Origin: Yinghuangia soli
GTDB lineage: Bacteria > Actinomycetota > Actinomycetes > Streptomycetales > Streptomycetaceae
Assembly (NCBI RefSeq): GCF_021502675.1
Contig: NZ_JAKFHA010000008.1
Coordinates: 176,994-240,993, forward strand
Direction of reading: 5' to 3'
Length of the DNA stretch: 64,000 bases
Shown here: piece by piece, positions 18,701 through 27,588 of the stretch
How positions within the stretch are numbered: position 1 is the first letter of the stretch
Layout: every line of letters starts with the position of its first letter
Made by a program: the position numbers and the translations under genes
The notes under the pieces: model-generated
Seen by the model: the letters and a program-made list of their open reading frames with translations, nothing else
What the model was told of the DNA's origin: nothing
Databases searched by the model: none

Positions 18701-21644
18701 TGACGAGCGCGCCGCCGCCGTCCAGGCAGTCCTCGATCATCGCCGTGGCGGTACGCCCCGGACCCACCTCGACGTACGCCGCCACGCCCAGCTCGCGCAG
18801 CCGGCCGATGCCGTCCGCGAAGCGCACGGCCTGCCGCACATGGCGCACCCAGTAGCTGGGCAGCGCCAGTTCGCTCGCCGAGGCCAAGCGCCCGGTCACG
18901 TTGGACACGATCGGCACCGCGGGGGCCGCGTACGACAGCCGCTCGGCGACCCGCTCGAACGCGCCGAGCATCGGCTCCATCAGCTCGGAGTGGAACGCCC
19001 GGTTCACCCGCAGCCGCTTGACCAGCCGGCCCTTGGCGCGCCACTCGGCCGCGGCCGCCGCGACGGCCTCCTCGGGGCCGGACAGCACGACCGAAGCCGG
19101 CCCGTTGACCGCCGCGATGCTGTAATCGCGCCCCACCCCGCCGCCCGCGCGCACCTCGTCCTCGGACGCCAGCACGACGTACATGGCCCCGCCGGGCGGC
19201 AGTTCCTGCATCAACTTCGCCCGAGCGGTGACCAGTTCGGCGGCATCGGGAAGCGTCAGGACTCCTGAGACATGCGCCGCGGTCAGCTCGCCGATCGAGT
19301 GCCCGATCAGGTAGTCCGGACGCACGCCGCGTGCCCGCAGCAACCGGTACAGCGCCACCTGGAGAGCGAACAGGCCGGTCTGCGTGTACAGCGTCTCGTC
19401 GAGCAGCGCCGCCTCGGGCGACCCCGGCTCGGCGTGCACGATCTCGCACAGCGGCCGTTCGAGGTGCACGTCCAGCGCCGCGCAGACCTCGTCCCACGCC
19501 TCGGCGAAGACCGGGGAAGCCAGACAGAGTTCGCGGCCCATCCGGAGCCGCTGGGAGCCCTGCCCGGAGAACGCGAAGGCCAGCGGGCCGTCGCCGGCCG
19601 GGCCTTCGACCACCCCGGCGGCCTTGGGGGCCGTCTCGGACTCGGCCAGCACGCGCAGGTCGCGCAGCAGCTCCTCGCGGTTTCCGCCCACCACCGCGGC
19701 GCGGTACTCCAGCGCCGACCGAGTGGTGGCGAGCGCCGCCCCGATCTCGACCACGCCCAGTTCCGGGCGGGCCGTCGCGTGCGCATGCAACTGCCTTGCC
19801 TGCAGCAGGAGATCGTCGCGGGTCCGGCCGGACAGCAGCCACGGCACCGGGAACGCGCCGGACCGCAGCTCCGCCGGCTCCGCGTCCGCGACCCCGCCCT
19901 GAGCCGCCGCCGATGCCCGGTCGCGATCGCCTTCCTCGACGATCACGTGCGCGTTCGTGCCGCTCAGCCCGAACGACGACACCGCCGCCCGGCGCGGCCG
20001 CCCGGTCTCCGGCCAGTCGCGCGCCTCGGTGAGCAGCTCCACCGCCCCGGCCGACCAGTCGATCACCGGCGACGGCGCGTCCACGTGCAGGGTCCGCGGC
20101 AGCATCCCGTGCCGCATCGCCAGCACCGTCTTGATCACGCCGGCCAGCCCGGCCGCGGCCTGCGTGTGCCCGATGTTGGACTTCACCGACCCCAGCCACA
20201 AAGGCTGTTCGCGGTCCCGGCCGTACGCGGCGAGCAGCGCCTGCGCCTCGATCGGGTCGCCCAGCCGGGTGCCCGTGCCGTGCGCCTCCACCGCATCGAT
20301 ATCGGCCGGCGCGAGGTCGGCATCCGCGAGCGCCTGGCCGATCAGCCGCTGCTGGCTCGGGCCGTTCGGGGCGGTGAGCCCGTTGGACGCACCATCGTGG
20401 TTGATCGCGCTGCCGCGCACCACCGCGAGCACCGGATGCCCGGCCCGCCGGGCCTCGGACAGCCGCTCGCACACCAGCACCCCGACGCCCTCGGACCACG
20501 CCGTGCCGTCCGCGGCGGCCGCGAACGACTTGCAGCGCGCATCCGGCGCCAGGCCCTGCTGGCGGCTGAACTCGGTGAACACCACCGGCGTGGCCATCAC
20601 CGTCACGCCGCCCACCAGCGCCAAGTTGCACTCGCCTTGCTGCAGCGAGCGGCACGCCAGGTGCAGCGCGACGAGCGAGGACGAGCACGCCGTGTCGACC
20701 GAGAAGACCGGCCCTTCCAGGCCCAGCGAGTACGCGACCCGCCCCGAGATCACGCTCGACGCGTTCCCGGTGAGCAGGTGCCCCCACAGATCCTCGGGCA
20801 CGTCCTCGGCGCGCAGCGAGTAGTCGCTCTGCACGACCCCGGTGAACACGCCGGTACGGCTCCCGCGCAGCGCCGCCGGGTCGATCCCGCCACGCTCCAA
20901 GGCCTCCCACGACGCTTCCAGCAGCAGGCGCTGCTGGGGGTCCATCGTGATGGCCTCACGCGGCGACAGCTTGAAGAACTCCGCATCGAACTCGGCAGCG
21001 TCGTAGAGGAATCCGCCCTCGCGTACGGCCGACTTCGCGGTCTGCCCCGGGGCCGCCGCGAAGAGATAGTCCTCGTCCCAGCCGCGGTCGGTCGGGAACG
21101 GGCCGATGGCATCGCGGCCCTCGGTCAGCAGCGCCCAGAAGTCGTCGGGCGTGCGCACGCCGCCCGGGAACCGGCACGCCATCGCGACGATGGCGACCGG
21201 GTCGTCGGCCGGCTCACCGGTCCGGCCGGCCTCCTGAGCCGGACCGGCCGCCGGGTCCGCGGCCGCCGCGGAGGGCTGCGCGGAGTCGGCCGGAGGTGCC
21301 GACTCGGCCTCCAGGGCGGCGAGTTCGCCGCGCAGGTATTCCGCGAGCGCGACCGGAGTCGGGTAGTCGAAGACGAGCGTCGCGGCAAGCCGCAGCCCCA
21401 GCGCGCTGCCCAGTGCCTCGGCGAACTCCAGCGCGGCGAGCGAGTCGAATCCCGCTTCCTCCAGGCTGCGTTCCGCCGGTATCGCATCGGCGTCCGGGCG
21501 GTCCAGCACCTCGGCCGCCTTCTCGCGCACGATGCGCACCAGAGCGCGTGCCCGTTCGGCGTCGGAAGCCGCGGCAAGGCTGCGGCGGAATGCGGAAACA
21601 GAAGAAGAAGAGCCCATGGCAGTCCCCACGGAAGATGCCGGCAT
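15774..21644 (-). CDS. Single-module type I polyketide synthase, ACP-KS-AT-DH-KR-ACP
   Basis: About 1956 aa. Domains in order: N-terminal ACP (GFDSL, phosphopantetheine Ser near 68); KS about 150-570 with Cys in DTACSSS near 320 and His in HGTGT and NIGH; AT with GHSIGE near 785 and an AFHS motif, suggesting malonyl-CoA. Then DH with [10 protein letters not shown] near 1095 and DAALH; KR with TGGTGALG near 1535, an LDD motif (B-type) and Ser/Tyr in FSSAAG and NYAAAN; C-terminal ACP with GFDSL near 1850; and a short helical docking-like tail. No ER, thioesterase or reductase. One extension would give an alpha,beta-unsaturated acyl-ACP. The N-terminal ACP is well placed to take a starter from the divergent FAAL (21904). 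The frame opens at GTG 21656; ATG 21644 has GGAGG about 11 bases upstream. Release mechanism and product unknown. Confidence 0.93.
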   Translation of the reverse strand: MPASSVGTAMGSSSSVSAFRRSLAAASDAERARALVRIVREKAAEVLDRPDADAIPAERSLEEAGFDSLAALEFAEALGSALGLRLAATLVFDYPTPVALAEYLRGELAALEAESAPPADSAQPSAAAADPAAGPAQEAGRTGEPADDPVAIVAMACRFPGGVRTPDDFWALLTEGRDAIGPFPTDRGWDEDYLFAAAPGQTAKSAVREGGFLYDAAEFDAEFFKLSPREAITMDPQQRLLLEASWEALERGGIDPAALRGSRTGVFTGVVQSDYSLRAEDVPEDLWGHLLTGNASSVISGRVAYSLGLEGPVFSVDTACSSSLVALHLACRSLQQGECNLALVGGVTVMATPVVFTEFSRQQGLAPDARCKSFAAAADGTAWSEGVGVLVCERLSEARRAGHPVLAVVRGSAINHDGASNGLTAPNGPSQQRLIGQALADADLAPADIDAVEAHGTGTRLGDPIEAQALLAAYGRDREQPLWLGSVKSNIGHTQAAAGLAGVIKTVLAMRHGMLPRTLHVDAPSPVIDWSAGAVELLTEARDWPETGRPRRAAVSSFGLSGTNAHVIVEEGDRDRASAAAQGGVADAEPAELRSGAFPVPWLLSGRTRDDLLLQARQLHAHATARPELGVVEIGAALATTRSALEYRAAVVGGNREELLRDLRVLAESETAPKAAGVVEGPAGDGPLAFAFSGQGSQRLRMGRELCLASPVFAEAWDEVCAALDVHLERPLCEIVHAEPGSPEAALLDETLYTQTGLFALQVALYRLLRARGVRPDYLIGHSIGELTAAHVSGVLTLPDAAELVTARAKLMQELPPGGAMYVVLASEDEVRAGGGVGRDYSIAAVNGPASVVLSGPEEAVAAAAAEWRAKGRLVKRLRVNRAFHSELMEPMLGAFERVAERLSYAAPAVPIVSNVTGRLASASELALPSYWVRHVRQAVRFADGIGRLRELGVAAYVEVGPGRTATAMIEDCLDGGGALVTPTLRSDRSEPVALTTALARVHTRGGSVDWGSVFAGARPAELPPHAFSRKAYWLPKQPAGAGDVTGIGQRAADHPLLGAVVELPTSEGLVLTGRVSPATHPWLVDHAVLGAVVVPGTALLELAAFTADRVACDLVRELVVQTPLVLPAEGSVQLRVVVRPPDTDGVRMLAVYGRSEDPGADEAWTCHATGTLGPDDSDDMPGRLAVWPPPGAVPLSLDGFYPGLAERGYRYGPAFRGLTAAWERGDEVFAEVHLPEELQAQAADFLVHPALLDAALHAGAAGRDADDDRVALPFAWTGVRVHAPGAASLRVRLTRLDGERMAVTVTDPKGKPVASVRELAFLPVAAERLRTSGGTSYESLFRVQWTPAARDSAKRLAVVAETPQLTDIGSTPGSAAAALAALAEPLPDTVIVPLATDPVRAKDGDTAAHTHELAQRTLELLSTWLADPRFAASHLVLLTTHAVGTSPGETVADLAGAAVWGLVRSAQSEHPGRFTLVDTDGTDASAAALAHALTTGEAQLALRAGEALVPRLARIERSHTAAPSPLGDGTVLLTGGTGALGMLLARHLVATHGVRSLILASRRGPDAEGIADLTAELTAAGASVQVIAADTTRRGDAERLLAAVPSAHPLTAVVHLAGTLDDGLVDSLTPERLDAVLDPKVDAAWHLHDLTEGHHNLAAFVIFSSAAGLLGSPGQANYAAANGFTDALAQHRRALGRPAVSLAWGPWEQSGGMADRTGGNLARRAARSGMAVLSPDEGLALFDAALAAPDAVQVPVRLDLATLADQAESIGPDAVPLLLRGLVRIPTARRASGSADLAKSLAEASPEEAERLLLDLVRTDVASVLGHASPDAVDITRSLVDLGFDSLSSVELRNRLSAATGLRLPVTVVFDHPTIAVLAAHLRSELAPDGAATAVAVLEELDRLEGALGKLSLDTIARTRLTASLERILTRVGPATTHDKIDAATLDDDFFPATG

Positions 21645-21903
21645 CGACGTCACCACCTCCGGGGGAAGCTATCCGGAATCCCCCGATCGGCACCCATCTG
21701 CCGGTAACCGATCGCCCCCCGGACGCCGAGACCGGGCGGTGACCGAAAGATGGACGATGCCGCCGATATGGGCGGTAGCTTCGCCGACGAACACCGCGTT
21801 CGGGCCCGTTTGGGGAGGCGTGCCGCGTGAGCGAGCGAAGCGAGCGAGCCAATATAAGGATGCGTCCTGCGAAAGCGGCCGCCGAGCGAAGCGAGGCGGT
21901 TGC
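21645..21903. promoter_or_regulatory. Divergent promoter region with GAGCGAAGCGAG repeats
   Basis: 259 bases between the PKS and FAAL starts. The core GAGCGAAGCGAG occurs at 21833-21844, inside a near-symmetric GAGCGAGCGAAGCGAGCGAG (21829-21848), and again near 21884-21895. An A/T-rich AATATAAGGAT lies between them (21851-21861), the most promoter-like stretch in the gap. GAGCGAAGCGAG motifs of this type are common intergenic repeats in high-GC genomes, so they need not be operators. Confidence 0.45.
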
Positions 21904-23562
21904 ATGAGCAGGTTCATCGACACCATCGTCGCCATGTCGGCGAAATCGCCGAATGGCTTGACGACCGGGGAGCCGCACGAACCCGTCCGGCGCACGTGGG
22001 CGGAAATCCACCGCAAAGCCCGGGCCGGCGCCGCGGAACTCGTCGCCGGCGGCCTGCAGCCGGGGGACTCTGTGGCGATCCTCGCCGCCGACGTCGCCCA
22101 GGTGGCGCACACCGTGCAGTCCGTGTGGCTGGCCGGCGGCAGCACCACGATGCTGCACGAACCGGGCCACCGCGCGAACCCCGCCGCCTGGCAGGCCGCC
22201 ACGCTCCAGGCGCTGCGTACCGTGCACGCCGACCTCGTGCTGCTGGGCCGCCCGTACGAGTCCTTCGCCGAGGTCCTGCGCGCCCACGGCTTCGCGGCGC
22301 GCGCCATCGACGAGACCGAACGCCCGGGCGCCGGAGAGGCGTTCGTGCCCGTCGAGGTCGGCGAGGACGCGCCCGCGCTGCTGCAGCTCACGAGCGGCTC
22401 CACCGCAGAACCGAAAGCGGTGCGCGTGACGCACGGCAACGTCATGGCGAACCTCGAGGACTTCTCCGCGGCCCGCGGATTCGGCCGCCCCGACGACGTG
22501 ATGGTGTCGTGGGTGCCGATGTTCCACGACATGGGCCTGGTCGGCTGCTTCCTCGGTTCGCTCACCACCGGCATGGAATATGTCGCCATCACACCGGCGG
22601 AATTCCTCGGCTATCCCGGGCTGTGGCAAGAACTCATGCACAAATACCGGGGCACGATGACCGCGGCGCCGAACTTCTCGTACGTGCTCATGGCCCGCCA
22701 ACTCGCCGCCACCGAACCCGGCTCGCTCGACCTGTCGTGCGTCCGGATCATGGGCAACGGCGGCGAGCCCATCGACCCGGACGCGATGCACCGGCTCATG
22801 GCCGCGGGCGCCCCGTTCGGCCTGGCCCCCGAGACGCTCGCCTGCGTGTACGGCGCCGCCGAGAACGGCGTCTTGATCACCATTACGCCAGAGGGCGAGC
22901 GCATGGTCGTCGACGTCGTCGACGCGGCCGCGCTGGAGAAGAACCGCCGCGCGGTGCCGGCCGCCGCGGACGCCGCACCCGGTGAGGTGCGCCGCTTCCC
23001 GCTGCTTGGCTACGTACTGCCCTCCGTCAGCGCCCGCATCGTCGGCGACAAGGGCGAAGTGCTCGGCGAACGCGAGGTCGGCACCATACAGCTGCGCGGC
23101 GCCTCCGTGGCCGCCGCGTACTCCACCGAGGCCGGCATCGTGCCCGCGACCGACGCCGACGGCTGGCTCGACATGGGCGACGAGGGCTACTTCGTCGGCG
23201 ACCGGCTGGTCGTGTGCGGGCGCCGCAAGGACATCATCATCGTCGGCGGCCGCAACATCTTCCCGACCGACATCGAACGCGCTGCGACCGGCGCGGACGG
23301 CGTCCGGGCCGGCAACGTCATCGCGGTGCGGGTGGCCGCCGACGGCGTGGGCGGCATCGAGAAGGAGTCCTTCGCGGTCCTGGTCGAGTCCCGGCAGCAC
23401 GACGACCCGGCCGCCGCCGAGCGGATCCGCGACGCGGTCGCGGCCCGCGTCCTGTCCGACGTCGGGGTGCGCCCGGCCCGGGTGCTCGTCCTGCCGCCCG
23501 CCACGCTGCCCAAGACCTCCTCGGGCAAGCTCCGCCGCGCCGCGGCCCGCGACCTGCTCTGA
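21904..23562 (+). CDS. Fatty acyl-AMP ligase (FAAL)
   Basis: Adenylate-forming enzyme, 552 aa, that activates a fatty acid as acyl-AMP and passes it to an ACP. P-loop LTSGSTAEPKAVRVTHGN near residue 165; FAAL-type segments WVPMFHDMGLVGCFLGSL and AAPNFSY; C-terminal subdomain GRRKDIIIVGGRNIFPTDIE and the catalytic Lys region KTSSGKLRR. The ACP partner is probably the N-terminal ACP of the divergent PKS. Start ATG 21904 has GAGG about 9 bases upstream; the frame stays open for more than 300 bases upstream, but that part does not look FAAL-like. First gene of a five-gene run to the MmpL exporter. Confidence 0.93.
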   Translation: MSRFIDTIVAMSAKSPNGLTTGEPHEPVRRTWAEIHRKARAGAAELVAGGLQPGDSVAILAADVAQVAHTVQSVWLAGGSTTMLHEPGHRANPAAWQAATLQALRTVHADLVLLGRPYESFAEVLRAHGFAARAIDETERPGAGEAFVPVEVGEDAPALLQLTSGSTAEPKAVRVTHGNVMANLEDFSAARGFGRPDDVMVSWVPMFHDMGLVGCFLGSLTTGMEYVAITPAEFLGYPGLWQELMHKYRGTMTAAPNFSYVLMARQLAATEPGSLDLSCVRIMGNGGEPIDPDAMHRLMAAGAPFGLAPETLACVYGAAENGVLITITPEGERMVVDVVDAAALEKNRRAVPAAADAAPGEVRRFPLLGYVLPSVSARIVGDKGEVLGEREVGTIQLRGASVAAAYSTEAGIVPATDADGWLDMGDEGYFVGDRLVVCGRRKDIIIVGGRNIFPTDIERAATGADGVRAGNVIAVRVAADGVGGIEKESFAVLVESRQHDDPAAAERIRDAVAARVLSDVGVRPARVLVLPPATLPKTSSGKLRRAAARDLL

Positions 23563-23590
23563 CGGCGACCCACGCTCTGGAGGGCGACCC

Positions 23591-24730
23591 ATGCGATCCA
23601 TGGACCACGCGCGCGCGACCTGCGAGGGCTACCTGCCCGGACTCCTCGACGACGTCGCCCGCGTCCCGCTCGCCGACCGGGAGGCCCCGGGCAGCCCGGT
23701 CATCGAGCTCTTCCGCAAGCACCGCGGGCCCGCCCTGGTGATCCCCACCGAGTACGGCGGACTCGGCGCGGGCCCGCTGGAGGCCATGCGGGCGCTGCGC
23801 GCGATCGGCGCCGTGTCGCCGTCCCTCGCGGTCGCCTCGACCATGCACCACTTCTCCGTCGCCACCTTGTTCACGCTCGCCGAGAGCCTGCAGAACTCCG
23901 GCCTGGAATGGGCCCTCCTGGAGGCCGTCGCCCAGGAGAACCTCCTGGTCGCGTCCGGCTTCGCGGAAGGCCGCACCGAGCAGGGGATCCTGTCGCCCTC
24001 GATGAGCGCGGTGCCCGTGGAGGGCGGCTACCGCGTCAACGGGTCCAAGAAGCCGTGCAGCCTGGCGCACTCGATGGACCTGCTCACCGCGGCCATCACG
24101 GTGCCCGGCGCGGAGGGCAAGCCCGAGCTGGCCGTCCTCCTCATCCCGTCGACCATGGACGGCATCACCCGGCACCCCTTCTGGGGCAGCCGCATCCTGG
24201 CCGGCGCGGAGAGCGACGAGGTCAGGCTCAGCGACGTGTTCGTGGAAGAGCAGCTCGTCATGCGTACCGAGGCGCGCGAAGGCGACGGCCTGGACGAGCT
24301 GCAGACGGTCGGCTTCCTGTGGTTCGAGCTGCTCATCTCGGCCGGCTACCTGGGCGCCGCGAGCACGCTCGTCGAACGGGTCCTGACCGAGAAGCGCGGC
24401 TCCGCCTCGGAGCGCTCCGCCGTCGCCTGCCGGCTGGAGACCGCCACGCTCCTGCTGGAGTCGATCGCCCGGCGCATCGCCGACGGCGGCTCCGACAACA
24501 GCGCACTCGGCGACGTCCTCGTCGCCCGCTACGCGGCCCAGGACGCCCTCAACGACGCCGGCGCCAAGGCCGTCGAACTCCTCGGCGGCATGGCCTTCAT
24601 CGGCGGCGACGAGGTCGCCTACTACGCCGCGGCGTACCACGGCCTCGGCTTCCACCCGCCGTCCCGGTCCCGGACCGCGCCGTCCCTCTTGGACTACCTG
24701 GACGGCTCCGGACCGGTGCTGGTCGGTTGA
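23591..24730 (+). CDS. Acyl-CoA (acyl-ACP) dehydrogenase-like flavoprotein
   Basis: 379 aa, acyl-CoA dehydrogenase fold. Seen: N-terminal helical domain with VIPTEYGGLGAGPLEA; the middle beta domain with GYRVNGSKKPCSLAHSMD; a C-terminal helical domain with AVELLGGMAFIGGDEVAYY. Expected to introduce an alpha,beta double bond using FAD, possibly on an ACP-bound acyl chain made by the neighbouring FAAL. The catalytic Glu is not obvious to me. ATG 23591 follows GGAGG at 7 bases; 28 bases after the FAAL stop, so the same operon. The acyl carrier (CoA or ACP) is inferred from context only. Confidence 0.85.
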   Translation: MRSMDHARATCEGYLPGLLDDVARVPLADREAPGSPVIELFRKHRGPALVIPTEYGGLGAGPLEAMRALRAIGAVSPSLAVASTMHHFSVATLFTLAESLQNSGLEWALLEAVAQENLLVASGFAEGRTEQGILSPSMSAVPVEGGYRVNGSKKPCSLAHSMDLLTAAITVPGAEGKPELAVLLIPSTMDGITRHPFWGSRILAGAESDEVRLSDVFVEEQLVMRTEAREGDGLDELQTVGFLWFELLISAGYLGAASTLVERVLTEKRGSASERSAVACRLETATLLLESIARRIADGGSDNSALGDVLVARYAAQDALNDAGAKAVELLGGMAFIGGDEVAYYAAAYHGLGFHPPSRSRTAPSLLDYLDGSGPVLVG

Positions 24731-24785
24731 CCGGGCCCGGCGACCGCCACCCGCCCCTCCTCGACAGACAGACAGGAGCTCAGCC

Positions 24786-25772
24786 ATGACCGACCGCACC
24801 GGACCCGGCGCCGAGCCGCGCACGTACGCCGCGGAGGCGGACTGGGACACCGCGCGTGCCCTGTTCGACGGCGGCGACGAACTCGTCCTCTCGGCCGAGC
24901 AGTGCGGGATCCGCTACTGGTTCGACAACGTCCCCCAGGGCACGCTGCGCGGCCACGCCGAAGGCCACCTCCCCGAGGTGACCACCCCCGAGCTCGTCCG
25001 CGAGCCCGGACCGCTGCACGAGGCGCTCATCCAGGAAGTGGCGTTCCGCACGCTCGCCGAGGAGCGCGCCGCCGCCTCGCTCGCGTACCTCGTGCTGGAC
25101 GCCCCCGACCTGGTCTGCCACGAGTTCTACGCCACGCAGCTCATCGACGAGACCCGGCACGCGATGGTCTTCCGCGAGCACCTCGTCGACCTCGGCGTGC
25201 CGCGCGACCAGGTCCAGGCCCGCATCGACGAACTGGTCGGCGACGACCGGCAGCGCATCCTCACCCCGCTGGAGGACTACGTCCTCCCGGTGATCCGCGA
25301 CAACCACGACTTCATCGGCGCGGTCGTCCTGCTCACCACCCTCGTCGAGGGCGTGCTGGCCCCGGCGTTCGAGCAGAGCGAGCGCAAGTGGCGGCCGCTC
25401 GACCCGGTGATGGCCGACATCCAGAAGGGCGCCGGCATCGACGAGGTACGCCACCTCGCGGTCGGCAGCTCGCTGGTGCGCCGCCACCTCGAGAAGAACC
25501 CCGGGGACACCGAGCGCCTCGTGCAGATCGTCCGCGACGGCATGCACCTGTTCTACGAACTCCCGGTCATCGACCAGCTCTCCCGCTGGGAGGCGCTCTT
25601 CCAGGAGGGCATCGCGCAGCACGCCGAGCTGCTCGCCGACTACGAGGTCTGGCCCGGCCGCCGGCTCCTGGACACCACGCCCGAGGAGCGCATCGGCAAC
25701 ACCTTCGAGATGACCGCGCGGATCCACGAGCACCGGCTCAAGGACATGGGCCTCTCCGCAGCGCTGGCCTGA
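24786..25772 (+). CDS. Ferritin-like diiron oxygenase or desaturase
   Basis: 328 aa. A complete ferritin-like diiron ligand set is visible: E92/E93 (LAEER), E122-T-R-H125, E188 (LVEGV), E220-V-R-H223. Two E-x-R-H motifs separated by about 95 residues match the E/ExxH/E/ExxH pattern of R2-like and related oxygenases, so the protein should bind two irons and activate O2. Possible chemistry includes N-oxygenation, hydroxylation or desaturation of a carrier-bound intermediate; I cannot choose. Within a biosynthetic operon a tailoring role is most likely. Start ATG has AGGAG 8 bases upstream. Confidence 0.85.
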   Translation: MTDRTGPGAEPRTYAAEADWDTARALFDGGDELVLSAEQCGIRYWFDNVPQGTLRGHAEGHLPEVTTPELVREPGPLHEALIQEVAFRTLAEERAAASLAYLVLDAPDLVCHEFYATQLIDETRHAMVFREHLVDLGVPRDQVQARIDELVGDDRQRILTPLEDYVLPVIRDNHDFIGAVVLLTTLVEGVLAPAFEQSERKWRPLDPVMADIQKGAGIDEVRHLAVGSSLVRRHLEKNPGDTERLVQIVRDGMHLFYELPVIDQLSRWEALFQEGIAQHAELLADYEVWPGRRLLDTTPEERIGNTFEMTARIHEHRLKDMGLSAALA

Positions 25773-25831
25773 CCCGCCCGACCCGCCCGATCCGCCCGAC
25801 CCGCCTGAGCACCCGCCTGAGCACCCGCCTC
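25771..25831 (+). repeat. Short GC-rich tandem repeats between operon genes
   Basis: About 60 bases of imperfect repeats of CCGCCCGA followed by two copies of CACCCGCCTGAG, filling the gap between the diiron enzyme stop and the next gene. Probably slippage-derived; no further function seen. Confidence 0.6.
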
Positions 25832-25850
25832 CCGAGGAGGGATGAGCACC

Positions 25851-27584
25851 GTGACACTCCCCAACGGCTCCGCCCCGCAGCCCGGCGAGGAGCGGCGGCC
25901 CAAACCGCGCTTCCTCACCGAGTTCACCCCCACCCGCTACACCAAGCGCCTCCACCCGTTCTCGCGCAAGCCCGCCGTGGCACGGCTCGGCGAGCTGTGG
26001 CACGTCACCGCGCAGCGCAACCCGACCCAGGTGATGATCACCGACCGGCCGCCGGACACCGACCCGGACGGCGGCGCCACCCGCACCAACGTGCAGTGGG
26101 CCGAACTGGTCGACCGCACCGCGGCCTGGCTGCACGCGGCCGGCGTCCGCCCCTGGGACCGGGTGGCCGTCATGAAGGCCAACCACTTCGACATCTTCGT
26201 CACGGCCAGCGCGGTGGCCCGGATCGGCGCCATCCCGTGCCTGCTGTCCGGCACGTACGACGCCGAGACCGCGCAGATCCTGCTGCAGCGCCTGGAAAAG
26301 CCGTTCCTGCTGACCGACCGCGAGCACATCGAGCGGTGCGGCATCAGCGAGGAGGTCGTGGCGTCGTACACGGTCCGCACGATCAGCGTGGACGGGGCCG
26401 AGAACCGCCCCGACATCATCGACCTCGCCTCGCTCCGCGACGCAGGCGTGCCGCCGGCCGTGCCGCGCATGCGCGAGATGCACGAGCCGATGATCATCAC
26501 GCACACCTCGGGCACCACCGGCTACCCCAAACTGGTCATGCACTCGGCGGAGTCGGTGTACTCGATGGGCGTCGTGGAGAGCAACCGCTGGCCGCGGTGG
26601 CTCACCAAGAAGGACACCATGGTGTTCTGCGACCCGTACACGCATGAGCGCCTGACCACGTTCACGCTGGCGGTCGCCACCACCACGCCGCGCATGGTGT
26701 GGCTGAGCGGACCGGACATCGAGATCGCCCGCCGCATGATCGCCGAGTACAAGCCGACGCTGATCGAGACGCTCCCGAACATCTTCCTGTCCTGGGAGCC
26801 GCTGGCCCGCGACCCCGCCCGGCTGTTCAAGCAAGTCCGGTTGTTCCTCAACTCGTTCGACGCGATCCACACCCGCACGATCCGGCTCTTCATGAGCGCC
26901 ACGGACGTCAAGCTGCCCTTCTGGGTGCAGTCGTGGAGCCAGAGCGAGAACGGCGTGCTGTGCATGCGCCCGTACCTGCGCTTCATGGTGCGCAAGCGCG
27001 GCCACATGCCGCCGCCCACCCAGCTCATCGGCTGGGCGCTCTACCCGCACGCCAAGCTGCGCGCGGTGGACCCGGAGACCGGCGTCAAGCTCAAGGCCGG
27101 ACAGGTCGGCATGATCATGATCAGCCAGCCCGGCCGCTGCCTGGCGTACGTGCAGGAGCAGGACCGGCACGACCTCAAGGTCGTGGGCGAGTGGTGGAAC
27201 ACCGGCGACCTGGGCGTCATGAACAAGCTCGGCGCCTGCCGGCTCGTGGACCGCGAGGTCGACCGCATCGACAACGAGAACAACGACGCGGTCAGCGCCA
27301 TCGCCATGGAGGACATCATCCTCGACCGGCTCCCGCAGACCTCCGAGGTCGTCATCCTGCCGCAGGCCGGCGAATTGCCGGTTCCGGTGGTCAGCACCTA
27401 CGACGACGTGCCGATCGACGAGCAGGAGTGGGCCGACGCCATCGCCGACCTGCCCAAACTGGCTTCCCTGGTGCAGATTTCGTGGGATGCGTTCCCGCGC
27501 ACCGGCACCTGGAAGATCAAGCGCGGAGTACTCCGCGAACAACTGTTGGGCGCCAAGGGTATCGGCATAGGGCGCTGGACCTGA
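25851..27584 (+). CDS. AMP-dependent synthetase/ligase (second adenylate-forming enzyme)
   Basis: 577 aa, ANL superfamily. P-loop THTSGTTGYPKLVMH near residue 210; GEWWNTGDLG motif with the expected Asp; C-terminal subdomain DREVDRIDNENN and late GTWKIKRG with the catalytic Lys. It lacks the FAAL-specific signature of the first ligase, so it may be a CoA ligase or may activate a different carboxylic acid. ATG at 25842 is only one base from AGGAGG; GTG at 25851 is about 10 bases away and is chosen. It could supply a second building block or take part in product release. The substrate is unknown. Confidence 0.87.
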   Translation: MTLPNGSAPQPGEERRPKPRFLTEFTPTRYTKRLHPFSRKPAVARLGELWHVTAQRNPTQVMITDRPPDTDPDGGATRTNVQWAELVDRTAAWLHAAGVRPWDRVAVMKANHFDIFVTASAVARIGAIPCLLSGTYDAETAQILLQRLEKPFLLTDREHIERCGISEEVVASYTVRTISVDGAENRPDIIDLASLRDAGVPPAVPRMREMHEPMIITHTSGTTGYPKLVMHSAESVYSMGVVESNRWPRWLTKKDTMVFCDPYTHERLTTFTLAVATTTPRMVWLSGPDIEIARRMIAEYKPTLIETLPNIFLSWEPLARDPARLFKQVRLFLNSFDAIHTRTIRLFMSATDVKLPFWVQSWSQSENGVLCMRPYLRFMVRKRGHMPPPTQLIGWALYPHAKLRAVDPETGVKLKAGQVGMIMISQPGRCLAYVQEQDRHDLKVVGEWWNTGDLGVMNKLGACRLVDREVDRIDNENNDAVSAIAMEDIILDRLPQTSEVVILPQAGELPVPVVSTYDDVPIDEQEWADAIADLPKLASLVQISWDAFPRTGTWKIKRGVLREQLLGAKGIGIGRWT

Positions 27585-27588
27585 CACG

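Noticed and set aside
17386-20910. 1174-aa frame within the PKS region, same strand
   Set aside because: Alternate-frame shadow with extreme Arg/Gly/Ala composition; the PKS domains are all in one other frame.
21829-21900. Repeated GAGCGAAGCGAG considered as a CRISPR or mobile-element end
   Set aside because: Only two imperfect copies, irregular spacing, no target-site duplication and no transposase; such words are common between genes in high-GC genomes.
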